From: Galdieria sulphuraria
Taxonomy: Eukaryota > Rhodophyta > Bangiophyceae > Galdieriales > Galdieriaceae
DNA length: 64,000 bases
Assembly: GCF_000341285.1 (NCBI RefSeq)
Contig: NW_005178423.1
Span: 1-64,000, forward strand
Direction: 5' to 3'
Shown here: piece after piece, positions 40,299 through 51,136 of the stretch
How the letters are laid out: each line of letters begins with the position of its first letter
Numbering within the stretch: the stretch's first letter is position 1
The notes under the pieces: model-generated
Databases searched by the model: none
Seen by the model: the letters and a program-made list of their open reading frames with translations, nothing else
Told to the model about the DNA's origin: nothing
Made by a program: the position numbers and the translations under genes

Positions 40299-40839
40299 AT
40301 GGGCAACACAATTTCCAAGTTGGGTTGGTAAGTTGAAGCAGTTGTTGACGATATTCTTTGAAAGCACACCTAGTAATGTCTTTGGATATTTTTATCCTAT
40401 TTATTGTACTTTAACAGCATTGAAGAATAACGAAGACGAGAAAACAAAGGAATGGGCCAGAAACTGGTTAGTTCTTTCGTGTTTCTTCCTCTCAGAAAGG
40501 CTAGTGGAACCACTTCTGCAAGTTCTACCACTTTATGCTGAAGTTAAATTGGTTCTTATCCTTTGGTTGACTATACCACAGTTCCGAGGAGCCGAAATTG
40601 TGTACAAAGAATACTTGTTGCCTTTTTTTTCAATGCACGAAAACTCTCTTGATCGTTTAGTATCCGATATCCGTATAGGTTTCATAAAGGTTATCCATTT
40701 CACGACCTCGCAAGTGCTTAAGTTCTTGAAAAACCAAGGTATCGATGTTCCAGTCGAAGAAGGGCAGATCAAGGAAGAAGAGGTTTCAACCGAGGACCTA
40801 GAAACTTCAAGGGGTGAGGTAACAGATAGCTCCAACTGA
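40299..40839 (+). CDS. HVA22/TB2/DP1 (REEP-like) ER-shaping protein
   Basis: Two exons, 40299-40327 and 40365-40839, with a 37-nt intron, the shortest accepted in the window; 167 residues. The product begins MGNTISKLGCTPSNVFGYFYPIY, placing the conserved 'G-x-x-Y-P' element near the N-terminus, then ALKNNEDEKTKEWARNWLVLS (the TB2/DP1 'D-x-x-x-W-x-x-Y/W-W-x-x' motif), hydrophobic hairpins FFLSERLVEPLL and LVLILWLTIPQFRGAEIVY, and a Glu-rich C-terminal tail. Such proteins insert hairpins into the ER membrane and shape tubules. Its stop codon is 23 bp from the stop of the convergent RPC7-like gene. Confidence 0.85.
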
Positions 40840-40862
40840 GGGGCTTTAAGCCTCTCTAGAAA

Positions 40863-41528
40863 CTATAGAACAGGTTCACTGTCACTCTGTTCGGCAGTTT
40901 CGTATTCATCGTCGTCATCGAAAACTTCGCCTTGTGCATAGTCATCATCTTCTTCTTCAAACTCAGAATCCTGTTCTTCTTCCGAAAAGAAGTCTTCTCG
41001 CGTATTTTCAGAAGCAGGCTGCGTTTCCTTGACTTCGGTGTCTTGAGGAAGGGTTTCCAAAATATGGGTTGAAGACAACAGTCGTTTTCTCTTTGACCTA
41101 GTAATAGTTGTGTTATTTTTTTGATTAGGAAGAAGAAAGTTGGGAAGCAGTTTCGTCCTCAGCCAGGTAGGGTCTTCAAACAGTTGTGGTTTCGTTTTTT
41201 CTGTTGTATGTAATATTAAGTCGCTATAAGTATATACCTGGTGCCTATAAAGTTTCTGTTGAAAACTGTCAGAGTATAAAGGTGAATTAAGTAAAGCTTT
41301 TCTCAAGTTTCGAAATAGTTGTACAGTATATATTTCACTTTGAGGAGAAGTTTCCGTTCCCTTTGGTCGTATTGCCTTGGGGAACTTATCTTCTACTATG
41401 TGCGGAAATAGTTCGGATCCTTGAAAACCTTTGTCTGTGGCAACTCTTTGTTGATCCAATTCCTGTATTGTACGCCTTATTGGACTTGCTGTTCTTCGAA
41501 AACTCCGACGGCGACGCCCTCTGTTCAT
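40863..41528 (-). CDS. Probable RNA polymerase III subunit RPC7 (Rpc31-like)
   Basis: Single exon, 221 residues, ATG at 41528. N-terminus is Arg-rich (MNRGRRRRSFRRTASP) as in the Gly/Arg start of POLR3G/Rpc31. A short conserved-looking segment LFPHIVEDKFPKAIRP follows (compare the 'P-x-x-L-F-P' element), then a region with KPQLFEDPTWLRTKLLPNFL. The C-terminus is a long acidic tail (SEEEQDSEFEEEDDDYAQ, then DDDDEYETAEQSDSEP), the hallmark of the subunit. These three features together suggest RPC7, but each is low in complexity, so confidence is moderate. In Pol III the acidic tail helps recruit the RPC3/RPC6/RPC7 initiation subcomplex. Confidence 0.55.
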   Translation of the reverse strand: MNRGRRRRSFRRTASPIRRTIQELDQQRVATDKGFQGSELFPHIVEDKFPKAIRPKGTETSPQSEIYTVQLFRNLRKALLNSPLYSDSFQQKLYRHQVYTYSDLILHTTEKTKPQLFEDPTWLRTKLLPNFLLPNQKNNTTITRSKRKRLLSSTHILETLPQDTEVKETQPASENTREDFFSEEEQDSEFEEEDDDYAQGEVFDDDDEYETAEQSDSEPVL

Positions 41529-41795
41529 ATTGAACACTTTGTCTGTTCCGCTTGGCCAAGTCTTAAAACTCCAGTTTTAGCAGTTTTGACAACAATTCAT
41601 AAAAAGTCTGGTGTTGGTTTCCTAGCTGGCTTATTGAAAGCTGTAAAATGTGGTAGATTTGATCGAATTGTTTGTCTATATACGTTTGCTGCTTTACAAA
41701 AATCTACTTTGTAAATAAACATTTCACAGGAGTGGATTTTGAGAATGGAGTATAGAAATAACGACTATGTAGAATAAGGCATCTCATAAAGTATC

Positions 41796-41990
41796 TCATT
41801 CATTATTATTGTCGAGATTGGTTACAGTTGTCTTTCTTGAATGAGACTTACACAATTGCGGCTCCTCTTCATAAAGTCCTTTAGCTTCACTATGATGACA
41901 ATATTTTACTCTAATATCATTATGCTTTCCTTTGCGTAGAAGAATGATAGTAGATTGAATGTCCTTTAATATACTTGTAGAAGGAAGCAT
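41796..41990 (-). CDS. Small hypothetical ORF (64 residues)
   Basis: ATG at 41990, stop TGA at 41796, no intron needed. Product MLPSTSILKDIQSTIILLRK, then KHNDIRVKYCHHSEAKGLYE, then EPQLCKSHSRKTTVTNLDN. Polar, with a Cys-His-His group and no recognisable domain. It could be a real short protein or chance; it lies in the gap between the RPC7-like and AP-3 genes, upstream of both. Confidence 0.3.
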   Translation of the reverse strand: MLPSTSILKDIQSTIILLRKGKHNDIRVKYCHHSEAKGLYEEEPQLCKSHSRKTTVTNLDNNNE

Positions 41991-42191
41991 TCATTATTTG
42001 GAAATATGGAAAAAGCCATCTAAGAAGAAATAAACTTGGAATAAATTTTTTCTTAGCTGATGAATATCAAGCTATTCTCATATTGAGAGGTTATAACTTT
42101 ATTCAAGAGTCTGTTTCTGTGAACTGGCTCACTTCTTATACCCCATAAATGATTGCATTCTCTGAAACTCTAAGCATTGAACTTTTCTCGA

Positions 42192-45100
42192 ATGGCAAGT
42201 AGTGTCAATAGCTTCTCAAGTGCTTTCAGTGACGCTCAGTATTTTGAGAGCGGCATGATTCGTTCTGAAGAAATTCGGCGTCAGCTAGATAGTTCAAGCA
42301 TAAGAGACAAGTTGGAAGCAATGAAACGCATAGTCGCCCTTATCTCACTGGGAAAGGACGCTTCCTTGTTTTTTCCCGACGTAGTGAAAAACGTGGCAAC
42401 TTCCTCAATTGATTTGAAGAAACTAGTTTATATCTATCTGGAGCATTATGCAGACACAAATCCAGACTTGGCGTTGCTTTCTGTTAACGCCTTTCAAAAG
42501 GACTTGACAGATTCCAATCAGAGCATTCGAGCCCTCGCACTTCGAGTCTTGTCTTCCATTAGAGTTCAAACTATTCTTCAAGTTATTCTTTGGGCCATCA
42601 AGAAGTGTGTAAAGGATTCCTCTTCCTATGTACGAAGGGCTGCAGCCTTTGCTATGATAAAGGTATAGCAGTTCTCACCTAGTATTTTGGATGATACTAT
42701 CTCTTATGTTATATTATAGGCATATGAAATGGACTCATCTGTCGCAGATGATCTGCAGAGTTCCTTTGAAATACTCATGAATGACCGTTCAACGACAGTG
42801 ATTGGAGCGGCAGCACTGGTTTGGAGAGAAGTATTTCCTCTGCAATATGAATTGTTACATCAGCACTTTAGGAAATTGTGTAGACTTCTTGTAGACATGG
42901 ATGAATGGTCACAAGTGTCCTGTTTACAAATACTCATGCTTTATGCAAGAGAGCATTTTCCAAAACCTAAAAACTTCCATGTTGATGTCAACGAGAATGA
43001 AATCCACGTTGCTAGAGAAAAGTTGGACAAGCAACCGATCGACAAAATGTTCTCAAAAGACGAAAGCGAAGACCAAATCGATGAGGACCTGCTTCTTCTT
43101 CTGAAAGAGTCTGAGTATCTATTTTTATCACGGAATTCTGCCGTAGTTTTATCTACAGTTTCATTATTTTTCCATTTGGCCCCTTATGAGATGTTCTTAG
43201 AGAAAGCAATTGAGCCTTTGGTCCGGTTATTGAGCTTTTCTTGTGACATTCAATTTATTGTGCTCCAGTATATTTTTGTTATTGCAACCATTGAACCAAA
43301 TAGTTTCTTGCCCTATTTATCTTGTTTTTTTCTTTCTGAAAGAGATCCACAACATATTCGAGAATGGAAGCTTCGTATCATAAAAGCTATGGTTTTAAAA
43401 GGTTCGGTAGAATCCTTGAGGCCATGTATAGCAAGTTTGATGATGGAGTTGCGATATTATTTACAAAAAGAAGAAAGTACCATTGCCCATTCAGTTACCG
43501 ACATTGTCGGAATTATTGGAGAGCGAGACACATCATGGAGTTTCCTTTGTGTTGAAGTGTTATCCAAAATAGCCTCTCATTCCACTTCCAATGCTGTAGT
43601 TTCTAAAGCAATGGGTGTATTGCGTCATCTAATTCAAAAGCAACCCAAGGAACACTCTCGTATAGTCAGTTATCTATGTTGCCACTTGATGGAGAAGAAT
43701 GCGATGGCTTCAACAGCAAAGGCCCATATTATTTGGTTGGTTGGCGAATATCGAGATCTATTGCCTTACAAGATACCCATTGAATTATTTCGAATTTTCT
43801 GTACGCAGTTCGTGAATGAGTCAAACGAAGTAAAACTACAGACGATGAACCTTGGGGCCAAGTTATTGGCAACTTTTTCTGAAAAGGTTCGAATGCAAAA
43901 CAGACAAATTGACGAAGAAAGTACTTTGGCTATGAATACAGCATTTCATGATCTTTGCAAGCAACTGTTGACTTATATTGTCAAAATTGCAAAATATGAC
44001 TCGGATTACGATGTCAGAGACGAAGCCCGTTTATTTGAAGTGCTATTGCTCAACGAAGAAAACTCAACATTGGATAAAATGACAAAAAGTATAATATCGA
44101 TGAAAAAGCCGGCCTCTTCAATGCTAAGACATGAAGATTCACTTTTTATTGCGAACAAGGAATGGAGAGAAAAGGGTCCAATTTTGGGTTCCTTTTCACA
44201 CATGTTTGACGGTAAAGTTGTAAGCGATATCTTGTTGCCAAACTGGTCAAATGTATCAAAATGTAAGGAACTTCGAGTAGAAGAGTTGAATCAGAACAAG
44301 TCAACAGCATCACATCCAAAATACACTTTGGAGAGCAACTCACCAAATATTGAAAGATTTTATGGTTCCGAAAGTTTATCGAGTTCTGGGGAATACTCAT
44401 CGGAAAAACAAGTTATCAGTTCGGAGAACGAAAGTGAGACTTTATCAAGTGCTGAAGAGTCCGTAAGTGACTCGAGTTATAACACTGATGAGGAGCAAAA
44501 CGTTTCCGAAGAAAGGACTAATCCTATGATGAAATCGGAGCCAAATAGGTCATTTATTTACACTTTGTCAGGCAATGATCAGAGTCTTCTTGAATCAACG
44601 AAAGAACAGTCCCTAATATCTGAAGAGCTTGCGAACAAGAAAAATGGAGAGTTGAAGGGGACGCAAGTTGATTTGGTTTCTGAGTTGAGCACAATGTGGC
44701 CAGCATCCAAAGAAACTTTACTTACAAAGACCAAGAAAAACTGGAAGAGGCTAGTAAATGGTTGGAATTGTGGAGGTATTGAAATAGACTACTATGTTTC
44801 AAGACATGCATCGGTTTACGGATTGGATGTTGGCATCGTTTGCTTGCTTATGAAGAACACAAATTTATTTGTAGTCTCGAACATTCAGTTATTGCCATAT
44901 CAGAAAGATGAAGAAGGAACGGGATATCAAATACCGGAATTGTTAACCTCAGAGGAAGCCTTTGCTTTGAAGGAGAATGAATTGAAGGAACTTGCTCTTC
45001 ATGTCAAGTTCAAGGGGCGTCCAGATCAGGTTTGTTGCGTTTTGTTGGTTGTTTATGTGACACTATTTATGTTTGGTATTTAGTTGCCTCTGGAACTGGA

Positions 45101-45563
45101 ATGTAGTATCGGGAAATTCCCTCTCAGTTTCCGGTTTACCGTGGGAGAAATTCTAAGACCTGAAGTTTTCAATATTTCAGAGTTTGAGAAAAAGAGATCT
45201 CTTATGAGTGGAATGTTGCAAATGGAATCACGTATTTGTATCCAAGAATCAAAGACATTTTCCATGGATGATGATAAAGTTTTGGAGGAATTTCTTCATT
45301 CGACTATCATCTCCACAACAAACGTTGCTCGAGTAACGTCTGGAAGGCAAGAAAGTCAACCTGGAGAGAGTAATTTATATTATAGTGCCCGTATACGCGG
45401 AAATGAGAAGCTGGTACTGATGAGTTTATCATGGAAAGCTTCAGACTGGAAGGCAGGTATCTTTTTGTTGCTTAACAGTGAGGATATTGTCGTAGGCTCC
45501 AATTTGTTACAATATGTGAAGCGCCAAATAGATAATGCTGCAAAAGAGGCTCAGTTGGATTGA
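42192..45563 (+). CDS. AP3B: AP-3 complex subunit beta
   Basis: Three exons: 42192-42662, 42720-45029, 45084-45563; introns 57 and 54 nt, both phase 0; 1086 residues. The N-terminal adaptin trunk (residues ~1-640) begins MASSVNSFSSAF and shows SIRDKLEAMKRIVALISLGKD, KKLVYIYLEHYADTNPDLALL (the adaptin 'L-x-Y-x-Y-L-x-x-x' core) and VKDSSSYVRRAAAFAMIK. The hinge is acidic and Ser-rich (SSSGEYSSEKQVISSENESE), a typical phosphorylated beta-3 hinge. The C-terminal ear starts WNCGGIEIDYYVSRHASVYG and includes LSFRFTVGEILRPEVFNISEF. AP-3 sorts cargo from endosomes or Golgi to vacuole/lysosome-type organelles. The start ATG follows a TTG-opened frame and is the first ATG. Confidence 0.9.
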
Positions 45564-45734
45564 CAATCATGAAAGTATTTTGCAGGCGTTGAATCGTTTG
45601 GAAGTCATGTTTGTGAGAAACGAAATGTATTTATCTATTAAGCATTTGATTCAACGATTCTATTCCAGTCTAACGGGGCAGTTGTTCTCTCCAAGACAAA
45701 CAATCATACTTTTATAACCAAACACAGCACATAG

Positions 45735-47669
45735 TTAAGAAACATGATTTGCTACTAGTTCAGTATCATGAAGACTAAACTTTGGAACAACATCGTCAAA
45801 CAGGCGGAAGATATCTCCGGCAACGTAGTCGTTATCAACCACATTTACCAACATAAAGTTGTCGTGAATATGACGTAAAATTTGCTGACTTGTGGAATCT
45901 TTCTCATAAAGTCGACCCCACAATTCTGTCCATATTGAAAATGCTTCTTCTTTCCATACCAAAAAACTGTAAGGATCAACAACAGTTGGTTGTATGATTT
46001 CCCTGTCAGGAAACACACCCCATGTTACAGCATTAGCACTGGACAAATTTTTGGTATTGGTTAATAATTCGCTGTCTTTAGAACTAACAGCAAATATTGT
46101 AATCAAAGGATACGACTTGGAGGCTTCTATCAGAGCTTCAACTACCTCTCTCTTAGCAAAGAACTCAATATATGCTTTTTGATAAACATAACCTCCTGGT
46201 CCTCCCCATCCAAATACAATATCGCTAGAAGGAACTCCATTGACTCGTGGTTGAGAATTAATAGTAAATAATCCGTGCTTGTTCAACCATTTCAGCGGTT
46301 CCATAATTATCATAGTTTCCTTTGCCAAACCATCCGATTCACTCCATAAAAGTCGACTTACTTCACCACTCAGGTATCGAAGAAATATATTGGAAACGTC
46401 CGAAAAATTTTTCAACTCTCCATAGGCCCTATGCAAGGCTTCCTTTTCCTCTTTGGAACGAAAACCGCCGCTTCCCAACAGATGGTGCTCCGTAAGTTCT
46501 CCAAAAGCAGGTGAACGATTGTCACCCCAGCGACCATTTGGAAACTCATCCCAACCTTCCGTTCTTGAAATATACGACTTTGGACGGTTGGACCAAAAGA
46601 TTGGTCGAACATCTTCATGTCTACGACGATCAATAGTAGCAGGTCTCCATGGTAAAGAACGAATGGATTGATTCTTAGGAATCATATCTAGGCCTTCAAT
46701 AATGGACATAACAGCCTTTTCAAGATTTAACGTGTAAAAATGAATACCAGGTACAAGACCACTGTGCAGTATCCTTCGACACATATCTATTCCCAGTCGA
46801 ATACCAAACTCTTTTACAGCTGCATCATCATCCTTGATAGGCTGTAATGCTTTCAAAACTTCGTCCGGCACATGAGTCTTACAGAATTTTGTCATTCTTT
46901 CAAAACCATTGTAGTTCTGGATAGGCAATATTCCAGGAATGATAGGTACCTCAATACCGATACTACGACAGTCTTTAACAAACTGCAGAAATCTATCTGT
47001 ATCATAGAACATCTGCGTGATGATAAAGTTACCTCCTGCTTCCACTTTCTCTTTCAAGAAATGCAACTCCTGCTCGTAGGTCAAGTTGCCTTCAAGTAAG
47101 CCAGCAGGGTGACCTTCTGGATATCCAGCAACACATATACTAAAGTGTTCTCCAAAACTCTTACGTATATGTCTTACAAGGTCTACAGCGTGTTCAAATC
47201 CTCCTTCGATGCTATGCCATTCCTCTCCTTTTGGAGGATCCCCTCGTAAAGCAACAATATTTCGTATTCCTCTTTCTTTCGCAGCATTGAGTGCGTCATC
47301 CACTTTCCCTGAAGGCATATTTGTGCAGGTCAAGTGCATACAAACATCTAAACCGAAATAGCGCTGAATGTTACCGCTGATTTCCAGTGTCAAGTCAGAT
47401 GTTGAACCACCTGCACCCCAAGTCACGTCGACAAATAGTGGTTCTACTCGAGACATGCGGTCAATTCGATCATAAAGGTTATCTACACCGGACTAGAAGA
47501 GGACAGTACGGGTAAGTCGTGATACTATAACAAAAACTGGGCAACTCACTGGAGTTTTGGGAGGAAAATATTCAAAAGAGAAGAATATTTTTCCCATGTC
47601 CTGTCGATGTTTTATCTTCTCGTGTACTTTAGGAGTATCTCTCAAGTTTATGTCTCCTCGTGACGGCAT
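45735..47669 (-). CDS. MTHFR: Methylenetetrahydrofolate reductase
   Basis: Two exons, 47550-47669 and 45735-47492, with a 57-nt intron; 625 residues, normal for the eukaryotic enzyme. The catalytic TIM barrel (residues ~15-310) contains FFSFEYFPPKT (catalytic Glu, split just before the intron), VDVTWGAGGS (FAD site), LTCTNMP, NIVALRGDPPKG, CVAGYPEGHP and PIIPGILPIQNY. The linker and C-terminal regulatory domain follow (WDEFPNG-R-WGDNRSPAFGEL; VFGWGGPGGYVYQKAYIEFF; YPLITIFAVSSKDSE; NFMLVNVVDNDYVAGDIFRLF). It reduces 5,10-methylene-THF to 5-methyl-THF for methionine synthesis. It is convergent with AP-3 beta, 171 bp between stop codons. Confidence 0.97.
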
Positions 47670-47868
47670 CTTACTTTCTCAAATCCAATAACACACAAAT
47701 ATATTTCATGAATCAATGCAATGTCTTTTTGGCTGTTTTGTGTGGACCGATAAAAATTCGAAGCGTGGAATCGTTCCCATTTTATAATAACCCCAAGTCC
47801 CTCTCTATATAGTTTTCGGTTGTTACATACTATTAGAAGTATTTGACTCGTCTTTTCCCTAAGAAGTT

Positions 47869-48381
47869 TCAGATAAACCCATAGAATCCACCAAGAAAAG
47901 ATACTTTCTGAATGGCTGCATAGAAAAGAAACAGAAACGAAGGTAAAGAACTCACTAAAATAACGCTTGTCAATTCTCTCCCATATTGAGGATGTCCCTT
48001 GTATAGTAAACTATGGGTCAACGTCATATCGACAAAAGGTTTTAACTTGCTTACGGAACTGAGTTCAAAAATAGAACCAACAAAAGCAATCGCTAACACA
48101 CAAGACACACCAAGTAAGATTCCACTTGGCACATTTAAGGGTGGCTTCGAAGAAGGCGCTTTTTTCATCTCAAGGAACCGAATACTATATTCAACTCGTC
48201 TTCTTGGACAGCTGTACCGCTTTTTTGGAAAATCAGTTGACCCACTATCATTGCGACCTAGTGAAAGCCGTATATGACTAGTACTACAAAAGGAAATAAA
48301 GCAAGAACTGGACGAGACAATATGGAAACAATCTTTTCGTGTCATTTCACTCGAAAACTTGACCCAAACAAATTCTATCAT
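47869..48381 (-). CDS. Small two-helix membrane protein, probably plastid
   Basis: Single exon, 170 residues, ATG at 48381. The N-terminal ~70 residues are Ser/Arg/Cys-rich with few acids (transit-peptide-like). Then KKAPSSKPPLNVPSGILLGVS introduces the first membrane helix (ILLGVSCVLAIAFVGSIFEL), a loop (HPQYGRELTS) and the second (VILVSSLPSFLFLFYAAI), ending QKVSFLGGFYGFI. The layout resembles small uncharacterised thylakoid or envelope proteins of algae and plants. I cannot name it. The gap to the MTHFR start on the same strand is about 200 bp. Confidence 0.55.
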   Translation of the reverse strand: MIEFVWVKFSSEMTRKDCFHIVSSSSCFISFCSTSHIRLSLGRNDSGSTDFPKKRYSCPRRRVEYSIRFLEMKKAPSSKPPLNVPSGILLGVSCVLAIAFVGSIFELSSVSKLKPFVDMTLTHSLLYKGHPQYGRELTSVILVSSLPSFLFLFYAAIQKVSFLGGFYGFI

Positions 48382-48536
48382 AATCTCTCAGGCACTTGAG
48401 TTATGAGAGCCGCAAAAAATAAATTTTGGCGAAACTTTCGTCTACTACTACAATTGGATATATGAGCCTTTTAGAATACCAGATATATGCATAGAAAACT
48501 TGACAGTAATTAACAAAGCACTCGCTGTGAGCTTTA

Positions 48537-49045
48537 TTAGGCGACAAGTGCGGATGCAGTGGCTGACTCATATTTCCAGTTGGGAGGTAACTGCTTTGTA
48601 CGTTTGTAATACCTAGAAAGTCGATGTATTCTGCTCTCAATAAGAATCAACCGAAACTTGGAATCCTTGTCTTTTCGGTTCCTTTCCAAATGTTTACGCA
48701 CTGCAACTGCCTTTTTAATCAAAAAGTAAAGATCCTCAGGTATTTCTGGAGCCAGTCCGTTTGCCTTTAAAATCCGAACAATCTTATTACCGGTTATTTG
48801 TTTCACGAGAGGAACGCCTTGAGAATCACGAAGATGAACACCAATTTGGGACGGTACCAGTCCTTTTCTGGCCAGCTTGCAAATCATATCGACAACTTCG
48901 TTCGGTGTTGTCTTCACCCAAGACGGTGGGTTTCTTCGATACGGAATAACCGATTGGGCAATTCCCTTGCTATTGGGATCAACTTGAGTACAAAATACAC
49001 ATCATGTCCAAAATATACAAACCCCTTACTGTGCATACGCCCCAT
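48537..49045 (-). CDS. RPS13: 40S ribosomal protein S13 (uS15)
   Basis: Two exons, 49023-49045 and 48537-48969, with a 53-nt intron after codon 7; 151 residues, exactly the eukaryotic S13 length. Sequence: [60 protein letters not shown], then [17 protein letters not shown] (the uS15 16S/18S-binding signature) and ending [11 protein letters not shown]. It binds 18S rRNA in the small-subunit platform. An intron immediately behind the first few codons is typical for ribosomal protein genes. Confidence 0.98.
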
Positions 49046-49515
49046 CTTAGTTTATTCACGTTCCTCTCTGTTACTTGGTGTTGTTCTTTCCCCGACGCCG
49101 AATTCGCACAATCAACCACCAATCAATCAATCAATGAAATCAATTGGATGAATCAAGTAATGAAGAAATCTCCAAGTTGTTTGTAAATATAGTCATGATA
49201 GCATAATAATATTGCCTGGACACAAGCTAGCTTCAAACTAGCATCGAGAAGCTTTCAATTATTACGAAGTGTCTATACGGCACTCATTCTTTACAACAAA
49301 ATACCCTACAAAACAAACCCCACCTTGTTCTTGTATTCTAAACGGAAATTTCAAAGTATTGAAAGCTAAAGTGATTAAAATCTGTCAGATAGTCGGTCAA
49401 AGTAGCGTGTCATGTGGATTGAATACGAAGTTTGACATGAATTACAAACATAAATGGTACAAATTCTGACTCCTACGGATACTACTCAACTAGTATGTGA
49501 AGACCCTTCATCGTC
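49046..49515. other. Intergenic region
   Basis: About 470 bp between the RPS13 start and the glycosylase stop. It contains a short CAAT-type tetranucleotide run (about 49119-49135) and presumably the RPS13 promoter. No gene recognised. Confidence 0.35.
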
Positions 49516-50485
49516 TTACGAGGTTCTCGACGTAGACTTGAAATACTGACAACCTTTTTGTAGAGTGCAAGCTTCGCAACGAGGACTTTGAGAACGGCAG
49601 GTCTCCCTTCCGTGACTTATTATCAAAAAATGCAAAGGAACACGGAGTTCCAAAGGTACAACGCTATTCAGTGAACGAAAAGCTTGATCTCTACTACAAT
49701 TCGGAGAAATCCAACCGAGTCTTTTACAAACGCGAAACACATGAGTATCAACTAAAACTTATATTAATAAAGGCTATACCTCTAAGTAATAATACGCACC
49801 AGGAAATACTTGCAAACCCAAGGAGAACGCCGAAACACAAGCCATGGTTTTTAAACCGACTCCTTTAAAGCGACTCAACTCCTTCTCTACAGTTTCTGTG
49901 CAGGACCCTCTCAAACTTTCCAAACTCAGTTCTCCTCGTTCTTTTTGTAAAGTTTCCAACAACTCCTTTATTCTGGCTGCTTTTGTCTTTGCTAAACCTG
50001 CAACCCTGATACACTCTTCAACATCTCTTAGAGGGGCTTCAATAACTTGATTCCAATCCTCATATCTAGTCTTCAAAAATAGTTTGCTTATATTGTAAGT
50101 TTTTCTTATGGTAGGATACCTTGAGTTGCTCAAACGCTTTTGTTGAATTACGATCAGTTGTATTCTGTGACAGCATAACCGCTATAAGAGTATCCAGGAC
50201 TGTGTTAGCGCCTACGGAAATGGCTGGAATAGGATAAACTTGAGAAAGGACCTCATAAGCTTTTTGAAAATGGGTCCCTTTCTCTTCTCCTTGCATCACT
50301 ACTAAAGATTTTCTCCAGTACTTACGAAAAACACCACGAGCAAGTTGCAAACTGAAACGTTTTGGAAAATTTGCTAATAAAAGACGATACGAAAAACCAG
50401 AAACAATAAGTTGCCTGTCAATTTGTAGAAACATAAGATTTTGAATGGTTAAGGATATGTTCTCCCATTCCCAACATTGTTGCAT
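49516..50485 (-). CDS. Endonuclease III-like HhH-GPD DNA glycosylase with Fe-S cluster
   Basis: Three exons: 50120-50485, 49800-50070, 49516-49757; introns 49 and 42 nt; 292 residues. Features: substrate-pocket helix VLDTLIAVMLSQNTTDRNST, ARIKELLETL, helix-hairpin-helix FKGVGLKTMACVSAF with the catalytic Lys, VDTHVFRVCKRLGW with the catalytic Asp (restored by splicing at intron 2), and the iron-sulphur loop C-x6-C-x2-C-x5-C (CRSQSPRCEACTLQKGC). This matches the plant 'HhH-GPD base excision repair family' relatives of Nth rather than the large DEMETER type. It removes oxidised pyrimidines and may nick the abasic site. The N-terminal ~60 residues are unassigned and may target it to an organelle. 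Confidence 0.9.
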
Positions 50486-51136
50486 CGAACAGACTCATAT
50501 GCTTTTATTGGGAGAATAACTTTAAATTGAAAGATTCTCCAACACAGGCAATATCAAAAATTCACGGTTATGAAGAGTTTGGGAGATTTTAAGAAAAGAC
50601 ATAGATAGTAACAAATTCTAAGAAAACTCTTCGAAATTCAGACAATGGACAATTAGTGTGTCATATTCGTTTAGTTTCTTAAAAATGAGCTCCTAAGGAT
50701 GACTTTAAGCCAAATTGTAGGGGAATCAACGTTTCAGTTATTCAAGAATAGAACACTTGAAAGATTCTAAAGATGAAAATGCCATATGAAATTGGCCTTC
50801 ATATGTAACATATCTCTTCAAAGTAAAATCAGAAAAATTTTACTGAAGGCTTGGCGAACATATATAATTTTATCAAGGCACTGTTTTAGAAAGCAAAGAT
50901 TACGAGAATGATAGAATCGAGAATAGACCTTACAAAAAGAGAGACATTGAATAGTCTCAAGTCTTCTTTATTGAAGGATAATTAAACAGTCTGTTTTCCA
51001 AACAAATAATCAAGAATCTCTTTCACTTAAAAAGATGATAAGTGGATGAAATTTCGAGGACAATTCCTTCACGGAGCAGACACTTTTCTATATGGCCATT
51101 GTCCATTATTTCATTTGATCTAGAAAGAGTTAAGGC
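50486..51136. other. Divergent intergenic region
   Basis: About 650 bp between the glycosylase start (minus) and the pyruvate kinase start (plus). AT-rich with no ORF of note; presumed promoters in both directions. Confidence 0.35.

Noticed and set aside
49119-49135. CAAT-type tetranucleotide repeat
   Set aside because: Only about four units; too short to mean more than ordinary microsatellite sequence.
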